A DNA stretch of 64,000 nt from Corynebacterium pacaense (GCF_900169525.1 NZ_LT821239.1:496001-560000); one strand, 5' to 3'; shown: positions 54,935 to 63,729, counted from the first letter of the stretch. The notes: a model not told the origin generated them from the letters alone. A program made the numbers and translations.

Positions 54935-56230
54935 TCACAGTTGCGGGGATGACGGGGCGTTCGCACACCCGGGTACGCGACCGGAGGACCGGTCGGGCAC
55001 CTCCGCTTCGGAGGGGCGCAGATTGCTGTAGAGGATGGGCAGGGTGATGACGAAAACCGTGAACACCGTTCCCACAAGGCCGATGCTGAACAGTGAGGCG
55101 CTCTCGGCCAGGGAGTACACGGCCACGGCCACGCCGGAGGCGTAGAGGACGTGGCGGCGGTAGCTGTCCAGAGGGCTGCGGGCGAGTCGGGACCAGGCAA
55201 TCGACACAATGACCAGCAGCACCAGCATCTCGACCAGTCCGCCGCCGACCAGTGTCTCAACGAAGAAGCTGTGGAACTCCGCGGTGGTCATACCGAGCTG
55301 CTGGGCCATGTCGATGCCGTTGAAGGCACCGACCCCGAAGAGGATATTGTGGTCGTACCAGATGCCCAGACCCAGTTGCCAGAGGTCATCCCGACCGGCG
55401 AGGCCCGAGCTGGGGCGGACGAGGACCTTTCTCAGGGTGTCCATCAGGCCCAGGTAGTTGGCCAGCAGCACGGCGAATCCCCCGAGGACGATGAAGGAAA
55501 TCAGGAACGTCGGCCTGCTCCTCAGATGCAGCACCGCGAAGACAAGGGCGAAGATGAGCACCGCGATCAGCGAGGTCCGGGACATGGTCAGAATTAGCGA
55601 ACCGAACTGGGCGGCGAACAGCAGGATGCTCACCGGGCCGGGCCTCCTGCCGTGGAGAAACAGCGCGTGCGCGACGATGCTGAGGAACAGGAAGAACCCG
55701 TACTGGTTGCGGTTGGCGAAGAAGCTGGAGAAGTCCAGCTCGTAGCTGGAGGTGACGGTGGAGATGCTGGAGAAATCCCCAGCGTTGAGCGCAACGTTGA
55801 CGATGACGGTGAGGACCGTGAGCCACAGGAAGCCCCGGAGGAAATCCCCCATCTGCCTCTCGCTCGGCGTCATCGCCTGTGCCACACCCGCGTAGATCAC
55901 CACGCCGAGGAGCTTGCCGACGACGCCGAGCAGGTCCATCAGGTCGGTGTCCAGGCCGGCGAGCCAGGCACTGACCAGGGTCACCACCTGCAGGCAGGCG
56001 TAGAGCACCGCGATCCAGATCCAGGGGTCCTGCGGCTGGATCCGCAGGCGGAGCAGTGCAACGCACACCACCACCAGCTGCAGCAGGTAAGCCGCTCCGA
56101 CACCGGCGGTCAGGGGTACCGGCAGATCCAGGGTGGTGATCAACGCCACGGGCAGGATCGCGATGATGATGAGCAGGACCCAGAGTCTCCCCGAGCCCAC
56201 GCCCGTTGCGGGGGTGTCAGGTCTTCTCAT
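54935..56230 (-). CDS. O-antigen ligase/polymerase (Wzy-like) membrane protein
   Basis: A 431-aa protein with about 10-12 hydrophobic helices and the Wzy_C/O-antigen ligase pattern: SFFANRNQYGFFLFLSIVAHALF, SILLFAAQFGSLILTMSRTSLIAVLIFALVFAV and, after a larger loop, LWQLGLGIWYDHNILFGVGAFNGIDMAQQLGMTTAEFHSFFVETLVGGG. It would polymerise or ligate lipid-linked glycans on the outer face of the membrane. ATG 56230 overlaps the upstream glycosyltransferase stop (ATGA). Confidence 0.87.
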   Translation of the reverse strand: MRRPDTPATGVGSGRLWVLLIIIAILPVALITTLDLPVPLTAGVGAAYLLQLVVVCVALLRLRIQPQDPWIWIAVLYACLQVVTLVSAWLAGLDTDLMDLLGVVGKLLGVVIYAGVAQAMTPSERQMGDFLRGFLWLTVLTVIVNVALNAGDFSSISTVTSSYELDFSSFFANRNQYGFFLFLSIVAHALFLHGRRPGPVSILLFAAQFGSLILTMSRTSLIAVLIFALVFAVLHLRSRPTFLISFIVLGGFAVLLANYLGLMDTLRKVLVRPSSGLAGRDDLWQLGLGIWYDHNILFGVGAFNGIDMAQQLGMTTAEFHSFFVETLVGGGLVEMLVLLVIVSIAWSRLARSPLDSYRRHVLYASGVAVAVYSLAESASLFSIGLVGTVFTVFVITLPILYSNLRPSEAEVPDRSSGRVPGCANAPSSPQL

Positions 56231-57414
56231 GGAAGTATCCGATCTGCTAAACATTCATAGGTTTCGGCGCGGTTGAACAGTTCCTCGGCCATCCTCCGAG
56301 ACTCCCGCCCCATGCTCCGGCGCAGGACAGGATCGGAGGCGAGCTCCGCGATTGCGGTGGCGACATCGCTGGATGACGGCCGGCAGTTGATTCCGGCACC
56401 GTAGTCGTCCAGCAGTTGGCGGTACTCCTCGCATTCCTGCGTGCTCACCACCGCCAAGCCCGCGGCGGCGTAATCACAGACCTTGTTGATGATGCTCTGC
56501 GCGGCCCCGGGCACGATTGGATTGACCGCGATATCGCAGGAGCGCAGCCGGGCGACCATCTCCGGATAACCGAGCCGCCCATGAAAGCGCACGGAATCGC
56601 CCAGGTCCCGGGCATCGTCACGCCACCGGCTCTCGAGCGGGCCGGAACCGATGATGTGCAGGATGACGTCGCGATCCCGCCCCTTCAGCTCGCGGAGCGC
56701 CTCGAAAACCAGCGGCAGATCGTAGCTGTGGCCGAGGGTGCCGATATAAGCGAGCGCAAGCGCGTCACCGGTGTCGTCGAAGGGTTCGGCCCCGAACTGA
56801 TCGAACTCACCGAGGTTGGTGCCCAGATAGGTCGTGGACACCCCGCCCGTCGACCCCCGCGCCTCGCGGACCCTGCGCGAGTAGGTCTCGGAGACGGTGA
56901 CGCACTCATCGGCCGCACGGTAGATGCGCTCCGCGCGACGCCTGAGCGGGGTCAGCAGCTGATGGGACAGCCATCGGGGTTTGAGTACCAGCTCAAAGGC
57001 CTCCGGCCACAGATCCTGGACATCCAGGATCAGCCGCACACCCTTGTCGCCGGCGTACCTCGCCGCCGCCTCCGCCACGTCGGTGGAGGGCATGGCGCAG
57101 AAGATCACATCGGGCACGGCACGCGAATCAAGGTAGTCCATAAGGTTCCTGCCCAGAATCCGGTGGCTGCGCAGTCGAGCGAAGGAGACGTTCGAGGAGT
57201 AGGCGGGTTCGGTGACACGGGTGATCCGGTAGTCGGCGACCTGGGAATCCTGAGCGTCCCGATCCCGCTTATGGGTGTGCAGGAAGGAGGAGGTGACAAG
57301 CTCCACGTCGGCTCCGCGCCGGGCCAGGATCCCGGCGAGCTCATGAAAGCGGCAGTTGGCTGAATCCCGCTCCTCGGCGAAGTGGGAGATGATCAGAATG
57401 TCGGGGTTCCTCAT
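56227..57414 (-). CDS. GT4-family glycosyltransferase
   Basis: A 395-aa GT-B fold enzyme: ILIISHFAEERDSANCRFHELAGILARRGADVELVTS, DVIFCAMPSTDVAEAA, LILDVQDLWPEAF, ALAYIGTLGHSYDLPLVFEAL, VILHIIGSGPLESRW, VRFHGRLGYPEMVARLRSCDIAVNPIV and INKVCDYAAAGLAVVSTQECEEYRQLL (donor-binding). GGAGA precedes ATG 57414, which overlaps the flippase stop (ATGA). It would add a sugar to the lipid-linked precursor begun by the phosphoglycosyl transferase. Confidence 0.9.
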   Translation of the reverse strand: MRNPDILIISHFAEERDSANCRFHELAGILARRGADVELVTSSFLHTHKRDRDAQDSQVADYRITRVTEPAYSSNVSFARLRSHRILGRNLMDYLDSRAVPDVIFCAMPSTDVAEAAARYAGDKGVRLILDVQDLWPEAFELVLKPRWLSHQLLTPLRRRAERIYRAADECVTVSETYSRRVREARGSTGGVSTTYLGTNLGEFDQFGAEPFDDTGDALALAYIGTLGHSYDLPLVFEALRELKGRDRDVILHIIGSGPLESRWRDDARDLGDSVRFHGRLGYPEMVARLRSCDIAVNPIVPGAAQSIINKVCDYAAAGLAVVSTQECEEYRQLLDDYGAGINCRPSSSDVATAIAELASDPVLRRSMGRESRRMAEELFNRAETYECLADRILP

Positions 57415-58652
57415 GGGTTTCTCCTGGTTCTGTTCACGCTGATCAATGCGAAGGCCGCGGCCACCGCACAGGCGCTGTACCCGATGATGGAACCGTAGGC
57501 GGCTCCCAGCATCCCATAGCCGGGGATCAGTGCAACATATGCGAGCAATGAAACCGCGGTGCCGAGGATCTCCACGGCCGAAACCCGACCCTCTGCACCG
57601 AGGGCTATGAGAATACCCTGTTGAACACGGGTGAGGCCGAAGATCACCGATGCGATGGCCAGGGGCAGGATGACGGTGGTCGCGGCACGGTAGGTATCCG
57701 GGAGAACGAACAGGATCATCAGATAGGCCGCGACTCCCATGATCGCCGACATCGCAACCAGGAGCAGGAACGACTGCAGCAGCAGGGGGCCCATGGACAG
57801 GGAACGGTCCCGCATCGTCTGGGACCAGCGGCGAAGGGAGGCGTCGACCCACTGCTGCACGGGCCAGGTCGCCATCTGGAGCACCGTGGCGACGGTGACA
57901 TAGAGCCCCAGCTCCGCGGAGCTGCTCAGGATCGGCAGGAGCAGACGGTCCGAGTGCATCATCGCGGTGTTGCTGAACGCAGACGGCAGGAGCACCCATC
58001 CGCGGCGTCGTAAAGCCCGTCTCTGCTCATCCGTGGGCCACTCCGGCTCCGGGCCCCGCCGGACCGCCAGCCACAGGAGCACCACGGCCGGGATTCCCGA
58101 GGCCGCATAAATGCCCATCCACGCCACCGGATCCGAGACCCCGAGGATGACGAGCAGCCCCGCCCCGGCGATGATGATCAACTGCGCGGCGATCGCATTG
58201 AAACCGAAGCGCCTCCAGTCCATGCTCGTGACATATGCGACACGAACCGACATGGTCAGCGAGTTCAGCGCGACATAGACGGCGATGACCCCCGCACCGA
58301 CCCACAGCCAGGAGGTACTGAATGGAGAGAAGGCGGTGGCGATGACCACGCAGGGAATCACTGCGATCGTCCCGGGCGTGATCAGCCGGACGAAGACACG
58401 GTACTCCGGGTTGAAGGCGCCCGTGCGCGAGGCCATGAAGGGTCGCTCCAGACCCATCACCGCGAACACCGAAACGAAATAGGAGAGCTGGAGCGCATAG
58501 GCGAGATCGCCTCGCGCCGAGGGATCCAGCACACGCGCAGCCAGCAGGTTGACGGCCAGCGCCCCCACCGCGGCGAGAAGTTGACCGCCCACCAGGACCA
58601 CCGCCGCCGCACGGGCGCGCCCGGTCTCACTACCGACGCTCATCGCTGACAT
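57411..58652 (-). CDS. Polysaccharide flippase (Wzx/MATE-like)
   Basis: A 413-aa membrane protein with about 12 helices: AAAVVLVGGQLLAAVGALAVNLLAARVLDPSARGDLAYALQLSYFVSVFAVMGLERPFM at the N-terminus, LLPSAFSNTAMMHSDRLLLPILSSSAELGLYVTVATVLQMATWPV in the middle, typical of oligosaccharide exporters. It is expected to flip the undecaprenyl-linked unit outward for Wzy. ATG 58652 is chosen, with ATG 58643 also possible; the frame is open further upstream without a good site. The gap from the preceding gene is about 50 bases. Confidence 0.85.
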   Translation of the reverse strand: MSAMSVGSETGRARAAAVVLVGGQLLAAVGALAVNLLAARVLDPSARGDLAYALQLSYFVSVFAVMGLERPFMASRTGAFNPEYRVFVRLITPGTIAVIPCVVIATAFSPFSTSWLWVGAGVIAVYVALNSLTMSVRVAYVTSMDWRRFGFNAIAAQLIIIAGAGLLVILGVSDPVAWMGIYAASGIPAVVLLWLAVRRGPEPEWPTDEQRRALRRRGWVLLPSAFSNTAMMHSDRLLLPILSSSAELGLYVTVATVLQMATWPVQQWVDASLRRWSQTMRDRSLSMGPLLLQSFLLLVAMSAIMGVAAYLMILFVLPDTYRAATTVILPLAIASVIFGLTRVQQGILIALGAEGRVSAVEILGTAVSLLAYVALIPGYGMLGAAYGSIIGYSACAVAAAFALISVNRTRRNP

Positions 58653-58704
58653 CCCATCCGGGGCCCGACGCCACCCTTCTTCAACTTCTTCGGGGAGAGG
58701 GTGC

Positions 58705-59736
58705 TCACGGGCGCAGCTCCAACCGGAGCATGGCGGCCGCCGGATCAGTAATCGAGAAACCCATCTCACTGTGCACCCTGATCGATTCACTGTTCCTCCC
58801 GGGGATCAGCGCGGCGGCGCCAGTGAACCCACCCTGATCCCTCATGAACTCCAGCAGCAGCGCCAGCGAGACCGCCTCGGCGTCCGGAGCAGCCCTGTCC
58901 GGGTCCACCCGCACCTGAACCAGCGGCACCCCGTCGCCCGGGCTCCTCTCGAAGCCGACGATCCCGATGGGACGGTCCGTCCCCTCGGCGATGACCGCCA
59001 GGACGGTGTAGGCAGCCGGATCCATCCCACCTTCCATAAGCGGATCCGGCGCAGAGGGATCGCCCGCGGTGATCCTGCGCAGTGAGTGCGAACCGGTTCC
59101 GGGGCGGCTGCGGTGGACATCCAGATCCTCGATCACCGTGGACTCGTCCTCGACCACGCCCTCGCTGCGGATCACCCCCTCGACCGTACGGATGATGATG
59201 CCCAGATCATCGCGCAGCGTGCCGTGCCGGGCGTACTCCGCGTCGATCGCAAGTCGTTCATCCCAGCCGAGAAGGTTGCGTCCCCCGACCTGTGCGGCAC
59301 CGGTGATCCCGGGCCTGACCTCGTGGCGCCTGCGTTCAAGGTCGGTATAGAAGGGCAGGTAGTGCACGAGCAGGGGGCGGGGACCGACCAGCGACATCTC
59401 CCCCCGAAGCACATTGATCAACTGCGGAATCTCGTCCAGGCTCGATTTCCTCAGCAGTCTGCCGAAGGCGGTCAGGCGCTCACCGTCGGTCAGGATCGCG
59501 CCGGAGGCGGTGGTTTCGGGCAGCATCGAGCGGAACTTCAGCAACTCGAAGGGCTGCTCATCACGTCCGATCCTGTTCTGCCGGTAGAGGACGGGGCTGC
59601 CCATGAAGATCCGGACCAGGACGGCGGTCACCGCCCCGGCCGCAAGCGTCAGCGGAGCCGTCGCGAGGATCAGGGCCGTGTCGATCACCCTTTTCGCACG
59701 CAGACGCCCCCGCCCGGCGGACACGGTGCCTCTCAT
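58705..59736 (-). CDS. Phosphoglycosyl transferase fused to a GNAT acyltransferase domain
   Basis: A 343-aa two-domain protein. Residues 1-~200 form a PglC-like monotopic sugar-phosphate transferase: KRVIDTALILATAPLTLAAGAVTAVLVRIFMGSPVLYRQNRIGRDEQPFELLKFRSMLPE with the signal-anchor helix, then KSSLDEIPQLINVLRGEMSLVGPRPLL and VRPGITGAAQVGGRN. Residues ~225-343 are GNAT-like: AAYTVLAVIAEGTDRPIGIVGFERSPG, LVQVRVDPDRAAPDAEAVSLALLLEFMRD and IRVHSEMGFSI. It would attach the first sugar phosphate to undecaprenyl phosphate and perhaps acylate the amino sugar. ATG 59736 overlaps the ATP-grasp stop. Confidence 0.85.
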   Translation of the reverse strand: MRGTVSAGRGRLRAKRVIDTALILATAPLTLAAGAVTAVLVRIFMGSPVLYRQNRIGRDEQPFELLKFRSMLPETTASGAILTDGERLTAFGRLLRKSSLDEIPQLINVLRGEMSLVGPRPLLVHYLPFYTDLERRRHEVRPGITGAAQVGGRNLLGWDERLAIDAEYARHGTLRDDLGIIIRTVEGVIRSEGVVEDESTVIEDLDVHRSRPGTGSHSLRRITAGDPSAPDPLMEGGMDPAAYTVLAVIAEGTDRPIGIVGFERSPGDGVPLVQVRVDPDRAAPDAEAVSLALLLEFMRDQGGFTGAAALIPGRNSESIRVHSEMGFSITDPAAAMLRLELRP

Positions 59737-60746
59737 GACACCCTCACCGCCTCTACGTACTTCCCGCTGATGATCCCCGGCCTGGACGCCAGCCATTCAT
59801 TCCCGGGAGTCAGTCCCGCGGCCCAGGCCACATATGCGCCCGGGACGTCGGCCCCGGCCAGATGGGAGAAGGGGTAGCCACCGCCGAAGCGTGGATTGAT
59901 GTCAATGACGAAGGCCTCACCGGTGGAATCGACGATGATGTCGAGGTCGATGGTGCCCGGATGCGGAACCGCCTCGGCGATCCGCTCCGCGATCGGGGTG
60001 AATGCGTCGGCATCGACCGACTCCGCACGGTCCGTCTCCCCGGCCCGCATGCTGATCTTCCGGCGCGCCAGGGCACAGGCGAAGCCGCCCTCGAGGTCAC
60101 AGACGACATCGAGTCCATACTCCACGCCCGCGATGTGTTCCTGGACGATCACCAGGGACTCCGGTGGCACCGCGGACTGCCCGAGGGCGGGGTTTCCCTG
60201 CCGTGTGGTCACCTCGAGGGTCGCGGATGCGATGGCGTCTTCCAGGTTTCCGCCGTCGGTGAAGCGCAGGCCCCTGGATGCGCTTCCATAACGCCCCTTG
60301 GTGATGAATCGACCCGCCGGTTCGAGGTCCGCAGGTACACCGTTACCGAGCCAGGTCGCCGGGGTGGTGATGCCGGCGTCCTCGAGGGCGCCGCACATGA
60401 CCAGCTTGTCCTCCACCAGTGCCTGGGTTGCGGGGGAGACCCGGACCAGCGGCTGCCACTGCGCGGTATATGGAAGGTGCGCCCACTCGGAGAGCTCGAA
60501 ATCATTGATCGACACGGCGAGGCTGATCTCGTTGTCCTTCAGGACCTCCCCCAGCCAGTCCCGGTAGGAGGGATCATCGACGCGCGGTGCCACCAGGAAC
60601 TCATCCGAGAAGGCCTGTGCGGGGGAGAGATGGTCCAGATCCGCCGCGATGACGCGGCCGGTGAGTCCGTTTGCGGCAAGCGCCTCCCGGAACCAGCGAA
60701 CCAGATAGGGGCGCCGGCCCACCGAGGACAGCAGGATGTTCATCAT
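59733..60746 (-). CDS. ATP-grasp ligase
   Basis: A 337-aa CarB/PylC-like ATP-grasp enzyme: NILLSSVGRRPYLVRWFREAL (N-terminal Rossmann), RVSPATQALVEDKLVMCGALEDAGITTPATWLG, FITKGRYGSASRGLRF (ATP-binding Lys loop), VIVQEHIAGVEYGLDVVCDLEG and TIDLDIIVDSTGEAFVIDINPRFGGGYPFSHLAG (metal-binding D-N-P-R-F-G-G motif). Such enzymes form amide bonds with acyl-phosphate intermediates. Between an aminotransferase and a phosphoglycosyl transferase it may couple an amino acid to an amino sugar; this is inference. Overlaps both neighbours. Confidence 0.88.
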   Translation of the reverse strand: MMNILLSSVGRRPYLVRWFREALAANGLTGRVIAADLDHLSPAQAFSDEFLVAPRVDDPSYRDWLGEVLKDNEISLAVSINDFELSEWAHLPYTAQWQPLVRVSPATQALVEDKLVMCGALEDAGITTPATWLGNGVPADLEPAGRFITKGRYGSASRGLRFTDGGNLEDAIASATLEVTTRQGNPALGQSAVPPESLVIVQEHIAGVEYGLDVVCDLEGGFACALARRKISMRAGETDRAESVDADAFTPIAERIAEAVPHPGTIDLDIIVDSTGEAFVIDINPRFGGGYPFSHLAGADVPGAYVAWAAGLTPGNEWLASRPGIISGKYVEAVRVS

Positions 60747-61891
60747 CGCTCCTCCAGGAACTCCGTGATGCGGGTGTCCACGCGCTGCTGCTCGGCGGCG
60801 CTGAGTGCGGATCCGCTGGGCAGGGAGATGCCGGTGCGGAACAGATGCTCACTGGTGCCGTCGATCACCGCCCTCCGGTTGGCGTGCACGGGTTGCAGGT
60901 GCATCGGTTTCCACAGCGGGCGTGCCTCGATGTTCGCCCCACCCAGCGCAACCCGGAGGTCCTCGGCGGTGAAACCGGAGGTGGGGGCGTCGACAAGTAT
61001 GCTGGTGAGCCAGAAATTATCCCGGGTGTCGCCGCCGTCGGCTCCGGAGGGTTCGCCGAAGATGCGCACCCCCGCGACATCCCTGAACAGACGGCGGTAC
61101 CGCAGGCGGTGGGCGCGCCGCTTCTCCAGCATCTCATCCAACCGGGAGAGCTGGGCGCGGCCGAGACCGGCCAGAAGGTTGGACAACCGGTAGTTGTAGC
61201 CGATGTCGGTGTGCTCGTAGTGGACCACCGGTTGCCGCGCCTGGGTTGCCAGGTACCGCACGTGATCGGCCATCGACGGATCATCGGTGAGGAGGGCGCC
61301 GCCCCCCGAGGTGGTCATGATCTTGTTGCCGTTGAAGGACACTGCGGTGGCAACCCCGAATGAACCGGCGGACCGTCCGGCCCGCCTGGCACCGAGGGAT
61401 TCCGCGGCGTCGGAGACCACAACCGCGCCGTGACGATCGGCGATCATACGGATGCGGTCGTGGTCGGCGATCTTCCCCAGCAGATCCACCGGCACCACCG
61501 CCTTGACCTCACGCCCCTGCTCCTCGAGGGCGAGGAAGGCGTCCTCCAGGAGATCGGGGTTGATGTTGCCGCTTTCATCACTATCGACGAACACCGGTTC
61601 GGCACCTGTGTAGATGATCGCATTCACCGTGGCGGTGAAGGTCATCGTGGAGGTGAGCACGAGGTCGCGCGGTCCGATACCCAGGGTTAGAAGTGCCAGG
61701 TGCAGTGCGGCGGTGCCCGAGGACAGCGCGACCGCGTGCGCCCGGCCGCAGTACTGCGCGAGCTCAACCTCGAATGCATCCACCTCCGGTCCGAGGGGTG
61801 CGATCCAACCGGAGCGGAAGGCGCGGACGAGGGCGTCCTCCTCCAGCTGCGTCACATCGGGGGAGGACAGATGAATTCGGGTTGAGGTCAT
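60743..61891 (-). CDS. DegT/DnrJ/EryC1 aminotransferase (PglE-like)
   Basis: A 382-aa PLP sugar aminotransferase: IHLSSPDVTQLEEDALVRAFRSGWIAPLGPEVDAFE, AHAVALSSGTAALHLALLTLGI, VLTSTMTFTATVNAIIYTGAEPVFVDSD, VVSDAAESLGARRAGRSAGSFGVATAVSFNGNKIMTTSGGGAL (PLP Lys in NGNK) and the C-terminal RPLWKPMHLQP. The LGP/NGNK-type features and the neighbouring 4,6-dehydratase fit 4-amination of a UDP-4-keto-6-deoxy-HexNAc, the PglE reaction. Overlaps the dehydratase stop and ATP-grasp start. Confidence 0.92.
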   Translation of the reverse strand: MTSTRIHLSSPDVTQLEEDALVRAFRSGWIAPLGPEVDAFEVELAQYCGRAHAVALSSGTAALHLALLTLGIGPRDLVLTSTMTFTATVNAIIYTGAEPVFVDSDESGNINPDLLEDAFLALEEQGREVKAVVPVDLLGKIADHDRIRMIADRHGAVVVSDAAESLGARRAGRSAGSFGVATAVSFNGNKIMTTSGGGALLTDDPSMADHVRYLATQARQPVVHYEHTDIGYNYRLSNLLAGLGRAQLSRLDEMLEKRRAHRLRYRRLFRDVAGVRIFGEPSGADGGDTRDNFWLTSILVDAPTSGFTAEDLRVALGGANIEARPLWKPMHLQPVHANRRAVIDGTSEHLFRTGISLPSGSALSAAEQQRVDTRITEFLEER

Positions 61892-63729
61892 TTCGAGAGC
61901 TCCCTTCTGCCCGCGGAGGCGTGGGGTGCTTTTCCGAGCAGGAGGCTGAAATCATCATGGTTGAGCTGTTCGGGGCCGAGCACCTCGGCGTGTGCATGGG
62001 AGATCAGCGGATGGAAGGGGCGGAACTCGGTTTCTCCGTCACCGACCAGTTCCTCGTGCATCTTCTCGCCGGCCCGCAGACCGGTGAACACGATCTGGAT
62101 TTCCTTTCCGGAGATCTCGATCATCTTCTTGGCGATCTCGAGGATGTTGACGGGCTCACCCATGTCCAGGATCAGCACCTCGCCGGATTGGCCGATCCCG
62201 CCGGCCTGCAGGACCAGCTGACAGGCCTCCGGAATCGTCATGAAGTAGCGCGTGACATCCGGGTGGGTCACCGTCAGTGGCTTGTCCTCCTCTATCAGCC
62301 GCATGAACGTCGGCAGCATCGAGCCCCTGCTGCCGATGACGTTTCCGAATCGGACCGACAGGTAGGGCCTGCCGGTGTTCACACCGAACCAGGCGGTGAG
62401 CCTCTCGGCGTAGCGCTTCGAGTAGCCGAGCACGCTGGTCGGATTGGCGGCCTTGTCGGTGGAGATGTTGATGAAGGTCTCCACGTTCGCGGCCTCCGAG
62501 GCGCGCAGGACGTTGAGGGTGCCCAGGACGTTGGTTTTCCACGCCTCCTCGGGATACTGCTCGAGCATCGGCAGATGCTTCAGCGCCGCCGCATGGAAGA
62601 CCACCTGCGGCCTGCGGTTGATGAACAGTTCCGTCAGGGTCTCGGAATCCCGGATATCGGCGAGCACGACCGCCTCGGTATCGAGCAGTCCGTTACCCGC
62701 CACATTGATCAGTGCCCCCTGCAGGCCCGTCTCGTCGCGGTCCAGCATGATCAGTTCCGAAGGTGCGAACCTGCTGATCTCGGTGCACAGCTGGGAGCCG
62801 ATGGAGCCGCCCGCGCCGGTGACCAGCACCCGCTTGCCCGTGAGGTAGGAGGCGATCTCCGCAACATCGGTTTCCACCTGCTTGCGTCCGAGCAGGTCCT
62901 CGATCGCGAGGTCGCGCAGATCGTGGCCGCGGATCCGGTTGTCCATGATGTTTTCCAGAGATGCCATGACCTTGACCGTGACACCCAGCTGGTGGGCCCG
63001 GTCCTGCGCCCGGCTCAACAGCGCGGCATCGGCCCTGGCGATGGCGATGATCAGGACCTGTGCCCCGGTGGACTCCGCGGCGAATTGCAGATCGTCGAGT
63101 GAGCCGAGCACCGGGACCCCGCGGATACGTCGGTGCTTCAACCCCGGGGCGTCGTCAAGCAATCCGACCGGCAGGTACCTCGATGAGGAATCCGACATCA
63201 TCCAGTGGATGAGAATGCCTCCGACGTGGCCGGCACCGTAGATGAGGGCGGGGGTTGAGCCCTCACCGGGGCGCATGGAACGTTCCCGCCACACCCTGGC
63301 GATGTACCTGGCACCGAACATGACCAATAGGGCGAGGGGGGTTGCGATCAGCATCATCCCCCGCGAGATCCCCCACTGGCCACCGAAGATGAGGGAGACG
63401 ACCCAGAGGGCGAACCCCACCGTCAGGCCGATGGAAGCTATGGTCAGCGCCTCCTCGAAATCGCCGGTGTCCGAACGCTTGCGGTGGCCGTAGAGATGAA
63501 ATGCCGTTCCCACGGCGAACTGGAGCAGCATGGCGAAGACCACGAAAGCCAGGCAGCCGACCCAGTTGATCTCGTCCAGTTGGAAGTCATAGCGAATGAT
63601 TGCGGCGGACGGGATGGCGTACAACCATGCCAGTGCGTCCAGGATGTAGAAGGATGCGCCCGGTGGCATGCGTCTTCGGGGATACGGTGCGGAGCCGCTG
63701 GTGCTCCCGCGCCGGGAGTTCAGAACCAT
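61888..63729 (-). CDS. Membrane-bound nucleoside-diphosphate-sugar 4,6-dehydratase (PglF/CapD-like)
   Basis: A 613-aa protein: four to five N-terminal membrane helices (to about residue 150), a CoA-binding-like middle domain, then an extended SDR domain with VLVTGAGGSIGSQLCTEI (around residue 300), FHAAALKHLPMLEQYPEEAWKTNVLGTLNVL, FINISTDKAANPTSVLGYSKRYAE and VRFGNVIGSRGSMLPTFMRLI. The family dehydrates UDP-GlcNAc to the 4-keto-6-deoxy sugar. First complete gene of the glycan operon; ATG 63729 overlaps the end of the partial gene upstream by 10 bases. Confidence 0.93.
   Translation of the reverse strand: MVLNSRRGSTSGSAPYPRRRMPPGASFYILDALAWLYAIPSAAIIRYDFQLDEINWVGCLAFVVFAMLLQFAVGTAFHLYGHRKRSDTGDFEEALTIASIGLTVGFALWVVSLIFGGQWGISRGMMLIATPLALLVMFGARYIARVWRERSMRPGEGSTPALIYGAGHVGGILIHWMMSDSSSRYLPVGLLDDAPGLKHRRIRGVPVLGSLDDLQFAAESTGAQVLIIAIARADAALLSRAQDRAHQLGVTVKVMASLENIMDNRIRGHDLRDLAIEDLLGRKQVETDVAEIASYLTGKRVLVTGAGGSIGSQLCTEISRFAPSELIMLDRDETGLQGALINVAGNGLLDTEAVVLADIRDSETLTELFINRRPQVVFHAAALKHLPMLEQYPEEAWKTNVLGTLNVLRASEAANVETFINISTDKAANPTSVLGYSKRYAERLTAWFGVNTGRPYLSVRFGNVIGSRGSMLPTFMRLIEEDKPLTVTHPDVTRYFMTIPEACQLVLQAGGIGQSGEVLILDMGEPVNILEIAKKMIEISGKEIQIVFTGLRAGEKMHEELVGDGETEFRPFHPLISHAHAEVLGPEQLNHDDFSLLLGKAPHASAGRRELSK

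Larger units (their letters stand above)
2965..59040. repeat. Dispersed 9-11-bp word TTCCATAAG(CG), 15 exact copies in the window
   Basis: TTCCATAAG on the plus strand at 4407, 7071, 16611, 20894, 27742, 30845, 51003, 59032; its complement CTTATGGAA at 2965, 3307, 15391, 16808, 21240, 45593, 51031. Eleven copies extend to TTCCATAAGCG (all except 16611, 21240, 27742, 30845). One-mismatch copies are at 17428, 26755, 27941, 35331, 35680, 42484, 45962, 47598, 52046, 57136 and 60284. With about 63 % GC, well under one exact copy would be expected by chance. Thirteen exact copies are inside genes, in four coding readings (LME, FHK, AYGS, SIS); two form an intergenic hairpin. Confidence 0.9.

Noticed and set aside
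2965-59040. Reading TTCCATAAG as a chromosome-polarity (KOPS/Chi-like) motif
   Set aside because: The two orientations are balanced (8 versus 7) across the window and not tied to gene direction.
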